Source: Flavobacteriia bacterium (GTDB lineage: Bacteria > Bacteroidota > Bacteroidia > Flavobacteriales > Schleiferiaceae). From it: 64,000 nucleotides of DNA. Where the stretch lies: assembly GCA_013373425.1 (NCBI GenBank), contig JABXHW010000030.1, positions 42,836 through 106,835 on the forward strand, read 5' to 3'. This document shows, piece by piece, positions 58,072 to 64,000 of this stretch (position 1 is its first letter; each line of letters begins with the position of its first letter). The position numbers and the translations under genes were made by a program. The notes beneath the pieces were generated by a model. That model saw only the letters and a program-made list of their open reading frames with translations, ran no database searches and was not told where the DNA came from.

Positions 58072-59522
58072 TTTTCTAGAGTCTGTCTTAGCATTTGATT
58101 GGCCACTTTTGGGTCGGCTTTGCCTTGTGATCTCTTCATCACTTCACCCATGAACAGTCCAATAACGCCTTTCTTACCGTTTTTGTATTCTTCCACTTTG
58201 TCAGGATACATGGCCAATGCGGCATTGATGTGCTCTTGTAACGCGCCTTCGTCACTTTCTTGAATCCAGTCGTTCTCCGTCGCAATACCTGCTGGAGAAG
58301 CTTCTGGGTTCTCTAAAAGAAGTGGGAAGATCTTTTGGTTGGCCACAGTGTTGCTGACCTTTCCTTCTTCTACAAGCTCAATCAATTCAGCGATAGTAGC
58401 TGCCGAAATAGGAAATGCTTCAATCGGTTCAGCTCGGTCGTTAAGCCATGCTTTAATCGGACCTTGAATCCAGTTTGCAGCTGCTTTTGCCTTGGCTTTT
58501 GCCGATAGACATTCTTCGAAGTACATGGCGATGCCCTTGTCTTCTGTGAGTACGCGTGCATCGTAATCCGACAATCCCAGCTCCTTAGTGTACTTCAAAT
58601 ACAGTTCATAAGGAAGGGGCGGAAGGGTGCTCTTCACTTTGTTGATGTACTCCTCAGTAACTACAACAGGCTGTAGGTCTGGTTCGGTGAAGTATCTGTA
58701 GTCGTGTGCATCTTCCTTGGTTCTCAATACCGCAGTAGTGCCTGTAGATGCATCGAATGTTTTGGTTTCTTGATAAATGGTCTCTCCCGCATTGATAGCA
58801 TCAATCTGACGTTTGATTTCAAAATCAATGGCCTTCTGCACATTGCGGAACGAGTTCAGGTTTTTCACCTCGACTTTAGTGCCGAACTCCTTTTGACCCT
58901 TTGGACGAACAGAAACGTTTACATCACAACGAAGTGAGCCTTCCTCCATGTTTCCATCACTGATATCAAGATAGCGAACCAGCTTTCTGATTTCACTTAA
59001 ATAGGCATACGCTTCATCACCGTTTCTGAACTCGGGTTCCGAAACGATTTCGAGAAGAGGAACCCCAGCACGGTTCAAGTCGATAAGCGAGTGGAATGGA
59101 TCGAGGTCGTGAATACTCTTTCCAGAATCCTCCTCCATGTGAATACGGGTGAGGTTAATGTGTTTCACACCACCACTCGTTTCTATTCGTACCGCACCAC
59201 CTGTACAAATTGGCGTCTTATCTTGCGTAATCTGATACCCTTTCGGCAAATCGGCGTAGAAGTAATTCTTGCGAGCGTATTCGTTCCATTCACGGATATC
59301 ACATCCGCAGGCAATACCTAGACGAACGGCATATTCGATAACTGCTGTGTTAGCGACGGGCAGCGTACCAGGATGGCCGAGTGAAATCGGGCTCACCTGA
59401 GTATTGGGTGAAGCGCCATATTCCGTTGCATCGGAAGAGTATGCCTTGCTGTTGGTGCTCAGCTGTGTGTGGACTTCGAGGCCAATAACCGCCTCCCAAT
59501 TATCATAATTCGAATCACTCAT
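58068..59522 (-). CDS. gatB: Asp/Glu-tRNA amidotransferase subunit B
   Basis: WEAVIGLEVHTQLSTNSKAYS; YFYADLPKGYQITQ; DLNRAGVPLLEIVSEPEFR. Confidence 0.97.
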   Translation of the reverse strand: MSDSNYDNWEAVIGLEVHTQLSTNSKAYSSDATEYGASPNTQVSPISLGHPGTLPVANTAVIEYAVRLGIACGCDIREWNEYARKNYFYADLPKGYQITQDKTPICTGGAVRIETSGGVKHINLTRIHMEEDSGKSIHDLDPFHSLIDLNRAGVPLLEIVSEPEFRNGDEAYAYLSEIRKLVRYLDISDGNMEEGSLRCDVNVSVRPKGQKEFGTKVEVKNLNSFRNVQKAIDFEIKRQIDAINAGETIYQETKTFDASTGTTAVLRTKEDAHDYRYFTEPDLQPVVVTEEYINKVKSTLPPLPYELYLKYTKELGLSDYDARVLTEDKGIAMYFEECLSAKAKAKAAANWIQGPIKAWLNDRAEPIEAFPISAATIAELIELVEEGKVSNTVANQKIFPLLLENPEASPAGIATENDWIQESDEGALQEHINAALAMYPDKVEEYKNGKKGVIGLFMGEVMKRSQGKADPKVANQMLRQTLEK

Positions 59523-59591
59523 GAAGTGCCTTTTTTGCGAAGATGCAAAGTAAGTAAATCCACAGGAATTATGGGCGCTACGACTGAGGTC

Positions 59592-60614
59592 TTAGTCGTG
59601 GAAATCGGAGATAAAACGCTCAATTATGCGGGTGAAGACACCACCGTCGTCATCCATCACAATTTCGATATCCTGAATGTAGGTTGGAATAGCTGAGAGG
59701 TCGTCGGATGTAGGCCATCGCACAAAGTCCTTCCGAGTGGTAATAACGACTGGCTTTTCAAGACTTTCGGTGGCATTCAAAATGCGTTGTCCGTCCGCAT
59801 AAGTAAACTGTCTATGATCTGGAAAACTCAAGTGGATACATTCTATACCCATCGATTCCAAGTGATGAAGCAGTGGACTAGGGTTGGCAATCCCAGTAAC
59901 TACGACAGCCCGCTCGGGCCTCTCAACTTCGTTGTTCATAGCATCAACAAGAGGAGTGTAGCTCATTCTACTGAATCCCAAAGTTTGGATATCTGTGGGT
60001 CCTATTTCTTTTCTCAAGTCAGCCCGCTCAAAAGGAGTTGGCTTTGCAGGGCATTTTGTTACTGTGATTAAGTCGGCTCTCTCTGCCCCTCTAATATCCT
60101 CACGAAGATTACCTAGTGGAATAATGTAGTCTTTGGTGTAAAGATCATCCCAAGGTGTAAGGAGCCATTTAAGGCCTGCATTGACATATCGGTGTTGGAA
60201 GGCGTCATCGAGAATGATGAATTCTGGAGCGTCGTCTTTACTTAATAGCATTTCAATTCCGAATACTCGATTCTCGCAGACCACGACCTTCACTTCTGGA
60301 AACTTTTGGTGAATCTGAAGGGGTTCGTCGCCTATATCTCTCGCTGTTGAAGTCGAGTCGGCTTCAATGTAACCTTTAGTGACTCGACCGTAGCCTCTGC
60401 TCAAAACGGCGATTCTGTATTTATCCTTGAATTGTTGAATGACCCATTCTGTGTGTGGGGTTTTGCCCGTTCCACCAGCACTCAGGTTTCCAATACACAA
60501 AATGGGCACGTCAAATGCATGCGAGCGCAGTATCCCCAAGTCGAATAATGAGTTCCTAGCCGAAGTAATCAGCCAGTAAATTGGAGCAAATGGAATTAAC
60601 CACGGTCTACGCAT
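59592..60614 (-). CDS. lpxK: Tetraacyldisaccharide 4'-kinase
   Basis: CIGNLSAGGTGKTPHTEWVI; VLSRGYGRVTKGY; GDEPLQI; ILDDAFQHR. Confidence 0.95.
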   Translation of the reverse strand: MRRPWLIPFAPIYWLITSARNSLFDLGILRSHAFDVPILCIGNLSAGGTGKTPHTEWVIQQFKDKYRIAVLSRGYGRVTKGYIEADSTSTARDIGDEPLQIHQKFPEVKVVVCENRVFGIEMLLSKDDAPEFIILDDAFQHRYVNAGLKWLLTPWDDLYTKDYIIPLGNLREDIRGAERADLITVTKCPAKPTPFERADLRKEIGPTDIQTLGFSRMSYTPLVDAMNNEVERPERAVVVTGIANPSPLLHHLESMGIECIHLSFPDHRQFTYADGQRILNATESLEKPVVITTRKDFVRWPTSDDLSAIPTYIQDIEIVMDDDGGVFTRIIERFISDFHD

Positions 60615-60623
60615 ATACCGAAG

Positions 60624-61526
60624 TTACTTCAATTTGGAATGAAGTTCGTCAAGGAGCGCGTCAAAATCATCAGGAGAATAGAGTAATAGATCTTTCTCTT
60701 TTCGATTCCAAGTCAGTTGACGCTTTGCGTAATTCCGGCTGTTCTGTTTGATTTTTTCAATGGCTTCATCACGGGACCATTCGCCGTCGAAATATTGAAA
60801 CCACTCTCTATAGCCCACTGTCTGCAAGGCTGCCAATTCCCGGTAGGCATAGACAGATTTCGCTTCCTGTTCGAGGCCTTCCGACACCATGATGTCTACA
60901 CGCCTATTGATTCGGTCATACAGAGCTTCGCGTTCCCAATCTGGTGCTACCTTGATGATATCGAATGGGCGTTTTGCTTTTCCGCCTGTTCTAAAGTTGG
61001 AGTAGGGTTGGCCGGTTTGTCGGTAGATCTCCAGCGCACGAATAACACGTTGGTGATTGTTTTGGTCTACACGCTTGGCATGGTCAGGGTCGACCTTTTC
61101 AAGCTCTTTGATTAGCGGTTCAATTCCATTCTGAGAGAATTCCTCATTGAGCTCGAGTCGGATTTCTTCGTCCACTTCTGGAATGTCATCAAATCCTTCA
61201 AACAATGCACGAGCAAAAAGACCAGAACCTCCAACGACTACTTGAATCGGGTTTTTCAGAAATAATTCATCGAGTAAGCTCAGAGCTTCCCTTTCGTATT
61301 CTCCTGCATTTAAGGGCTCATGGATGGATCTATCCGCGATGAAGTGGTGCTTAACCTGGCCTAATTCATCTTCTGTGGGACGAGCGACACCAATCTCTAG
61401 CTCTTTGTAAAACTGCCTTGAATCGCAGCTGAGGATTTCAGCTCCAAAATGTCGAGCAATCTGGATGGCCCATTCGGTTTTACCCGAGGCGGTCGGACCG
61501 AGAACTGCGATGAGAGTGTTGGACAT
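60624..61526 (-). CDS. miaA: tRNA dimethylallyltransferase
   Basis: AVLGPTASGKTEWAI; SCDSRQFYKELEIGVARP; YAKRQLTWNRKE. Confidence 0.96.
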   Translation of the reverse strand: MSNTLIAVLGPTASGKTEWAIQIARHFGAEILSCDSRQFYKELEIGVARPTEDELGQVKHHFIADRSIHEPLNAGEYEREALSLLDELFLKNPIQVVVGGSGLFARALFEGFDDIPEVDEEIRLELNEEFSQNGIEPLIKELEKVDPDHAKRVDQNNHQRVIRALEIYRQTGQPYSNFRTGGKAKRPFDIIKVAPDWEREALYDRINRRVDIMVSEGLEQEAKSVYAYRELAALQTVGYREWFQYFDGEWSRDEAIEKIKQNSRNYAKRQLTWNRKEKDLLLYSPDDFDALLDELHSKLK

Positions 61527-61592
61527 GGGGTAAAGGTAGGCAAAGGGCTTAGGGATTTAAAGGGCTCAGGGAAATACGTCCGTTCGTTCGTA

Positions 61593-61627
61593 AAAACTCC
61601 CCATCCCGAGAGTAATAGGATGGGGAG
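61593..61627 (-). terminator. Rho-independent terminator of the vWA protein gene
   Basis: Reverse strand: ctccccatcc-tattactctcg-ggatggggag then T run. Confidence 0.8.
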
Positions 61628-61649
61628 AAACACTACACACGACTCACCC

Positions 61650-63659
61650 TTAATCGTTTTGGGCCGTCAGGTCCCGATAGAGTTGTGCGAGCTGAATAAA
61701 GTCGGAGCGCATACCGTCTAGATCTTCACCTTTGGTCTCTTGTGCTTGAATGATGATATCCTCCACATCCATTCGCATGCTTACGTCGTTGCGAAGTGTG
61801 CCGGCAAATGAGGCAACTGCCATAGCGAATGTTTGATCTTGCGAAGGTTCATCTACAACTGTATTGCTGATAATGTGATTGAATTCGCTGCTTTCATCGC
61901 CGTCTGGTTCTTTATATCGAATGGACAAGAAGGCAATTTCATCGGTTTGAATGTTGGTGTTCATCGCCGATTGATAGCGCAGGTCGCGCTCTGATTCAGC
62001 TTCTCCTAAAGTGATTTCATAGATAGCAGTGACTTGATGTCCCATGCCCACTTCACCACCATCGATACTGTCATTGTCGAAGTCCTGAGCAGCTATCAAT
62101 CTATTTTCATATCCAATGAGACGATACTCTGAAACAACATTAGGATTGAATTCAACTTGAATCTTAGCGTCTTTTGCCACTGTGAAGAGCGTTGAAATGA
62201 ACTCACTTTGCATAATTCGACGAGCATCGTAAAGGTCTTTGATGTAGTTCATGTTACCGTTGCCTTTATTGGCCAATTGCTCCATCGTTCCTTCGCGGTA
62301 GTTCCCTTGTCCGTATCCAATCACACTCAAGAATACACCGGTCTCGCGCTTTTCTTCAATCATTTCAATGAGCTCACTTTGAGAGGATACCCCCACGTTG
62401 AAATCCCCATCTGTGCAGAGAATTACTCTGTTGTTTCCTCTGCGGATAAAGTTCTCTTCAGCTTCGCGATAAGCCAATTGAATTCCACCGGCACCGTTCG
62501 TGCTGCCACCAGAATGGAGGCGTTCAATGGCAGCTAAAATTTCAGCCTTATTCTCACCTGATGTAGAAGGTAGAACCAGTCGTACGCTACCCGCATAGGT
62601 GACAATCGACACTCTATCCTCATCTCTCAAATTGTTAGTAAGGATTCGAAGGGTCTCCTTTACCAGCGGCAGCTTGTCCGAACTGTTCATCGATCCGGAT
62701 ACGTCTACTAGGAACACATAGCTTGAAGGAGGGAGGTCGGCTAGGTCGACTTGGTCGGTGTTCAAGGTAAGGCGCAAGACGTGGTGGTCATCGTTCCATG
62801 AACACTCGGATAGCTCAGAAGTGACGCCGAAAACCTCCCCGTCTTCAGGCTGAGCAGCTTCATATTGAAAGCTGTTGATGAACTCTTCAACGCGGACTGC
62901 ATTTCTCGGAATGTACTGTCCGTACTCTATCATTCGCTTAACGTTGAAGTAGGATGCTCTATCGACATCCATTCCAAACGTGGATTGTGGCTCGTCGGCT
63001 GGAGAAACTCTGGGATTGGTTTCAATAGAATTGTATTCTTCAGTCTGAGTCGGTAGGGATGAATTGCCACTCACCTTGACTCCATCAATGAACACGACAT
63101 TGGCGTCGGAGCGAGTTCCTCGTACAACGGGAGCGCCAGCATCTTGGACGGCAACACCAGAGGCCAGAGACGACAGCGAACCAGTTCCGCGTGTAGCCAC
63201 ACGAGCTAAATTTTCTGAACCGATCGTTGTTGTATTACCCGTTCTCTCCTCATCTACAAGGGGAGCTTCCCATGTTATTGCTACTTCTTGGATTTCAACT
63301 GCTTTAGCGTGTAATTCCATGTTCACTTCTATCGTTCTATCGGTGGTGAGAGATATTCCATGAATTTCTACATCCCGAAATGCTAGACCTCCCATAGCTC
63401 GAACGCTATAAACTTTCGCCTCAAGTGAAGTAAACTGATACTCTCCATCGAAGTCAGTACTGACTCGTTGAACTACCGTGGAATCTGAAATGAGTTCTAA
63501 TACGATTTGGAACAGAGGTTCGCCTGTTTCAGCATCGGTTACAGTTCCGCGAATAGAACCTTGAGATTGCTGAGCATCTACGTTTAAGGATACCATCAAT
63601 AATACAGGAAGGAGAATCCCTTTGATGGCGGTTGCAATGTTTTTCATAATACAAGGCAT
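61650..63659 (-). CDS. vWA domain protein (YfbK-like) with N-terminal carboxypeptidase-regulatory-like and TonB-plug-like segment
   Basis: GSIRGTVTDAETGEPLFQI; LARVATRGTGSLSSLASGVAVQDAGAPVVRGTRSDANVVFIDGVKV; vWA MIDAS VFLVDVSGSMNSSDKL; C-terminal DUF3520-like. Confidence 0.88.
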   Translation of the reverse strand: MPCIMKNIATAIKGILLPVLLMVSLNVDAQQSQGSIRGTVTDAETGEPLFQIVLELISDSTVVQRVSTDFDGEYQFTSLEAKVYSVRAMGGLAFRDVEIHGISLTTDRTIEVNMELHAKAVEIQEVAITWEAPLVDEERTGNTTTIGSENLARVATRGTGSLSSLASGVAVQDAGAPVVRGTRSDANVVFIDGVKVSGNSSLPTQTEEYNSIETNPRVSPADEPQSTFGMDVDRASYFNVKRMIEYGQYIPRNAVRVEEFINSFQYEAAQPEDGEVFGVTSELSECSWNDDHHVLRLTLNTDQVDLADLPPSSYVFLVDVSGSMNSSDKLPLVKETLRILTNNLRDEDRVSIVTYAGSVRLVLPSTSGENKAEILAAIERLHSGGSTNGAGGIQLAYREAEENFIRRGNNRVILCTDGDFNVGVSSQSELIEMIEEKRETGVFLSVIGYGQGNYREGTMEQLANKGNGNMNYIKDLYDARRIMQSEFISTLFTVAKDAKIQVEFNPNVVSEYRLIGYENRLIAAQDFDNDSIDGGEVGMGHQVTAIYEITLGEAESERDLRYQSAMNTNIQTDEIAFLSIRYKEPDGDESSEFNHIISNTVVDEPSQDQTFAMAVASFAGTLRNDVSMRMDVEDIIIQAQETKGEDLDGMRSDFIQLAQLYRDLTAQND

Positions 63660-63784
63660 TTGATGGTTACGTCGTCTTCAATCGACTTAAATCAAGCCTT
63701 GCTCAAAAGTCCCGGGAAAGAGCGTGCTTCGAAAAGGATAACGCGGGGAGAGGAGAAAGGGTTGGTAGAGGTGGGGACGTGCGG

Positions 63785-63824
63785 AGGTGTGGAGGTGTGG
63801 AGGTGTGGAGGTGTGGAGGTGTGG
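63785..63824. repeat. 8-bp perfect tandem repeat AGGTGTGG x5
   Basis: aggtgtgg repeated five times without mismatch. Confidence 0.95.
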
Positions 63825-63943
63825 GGATAGCTCTAGATGGTCTAACGTCCTTGGATTTTCGAAGATGAAGAATAGCTATTCTTTTCCAAGATTGCGGAGA
63901 ACTTTCAACATCAATGGTTCACGGTCTGTTTTATTCCGAGAAC

Positions 63944-63964
63944 TTCACCAGCTCACCAGCTCAC
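63944..63964. repeat. CACCAGCT tandem repeat (reverse complement of the 8894-8990 unit)
   Basis: ttcaccagctcaccagctcac. Confidence 0.7.
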
Positions 63965-64000
63965 ATTTTTCTCATCTCTCAACTTCCATGTTTCGAAGGA

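Overview
64 kb of a Bacteroidota (Flavobacteriia-like) chromosome with mostly ordinary gene content. It contains a complete Na+-translocating NADH:quinone reductase operon (nqrABCDEF, 2914-8836) with a nearby apbE flavin transferase, housekeeping genes (apaG, valS, murB, rluF, rlmB, rmuC, ung, lipA, gap, gatB, lpxK, miaA), a T9SS plug-type protein and several T9SS-type secreted proteins. The most interesting region is a tightly packed 12-gene same-strand cluster (about 13585-31759). It begins with an NrtR/AraR-like regulator whose Nudix motif is degenerate. It continues with a clan-A TIM-barrel glycosidase, an SSS symporter, two unfamiliar outer-membrane beta-barrel-like proteins, two carbohydrate-binding-like lipoproteins, two GH16-type lipoproteins, an MFS sugar transporter, a GH30-type lipoprotein and a 1143-aa cytoplasmic protein that looks phosphorylase-like (GH94/GH149-like). 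It reads as a beta-glucan (laminarin-type) utilization locus without a recognisable SusC/SusD pair. Other observations: a 71-aa Cys-rich membrane protein that may be an NqrM counterpart, an out-of-frame coding overlap between a GWxTD protein and rlmB, a vWA protein with a TonB-plug-like segment, and a set of degenerate 7-8 bp tandem/dispersed repeats confined to intergenic gaps. No rRNA, tRNA, CRISPR array, prophage or transposase was recognised. All family calls come from reading the sequence; no database search was run.
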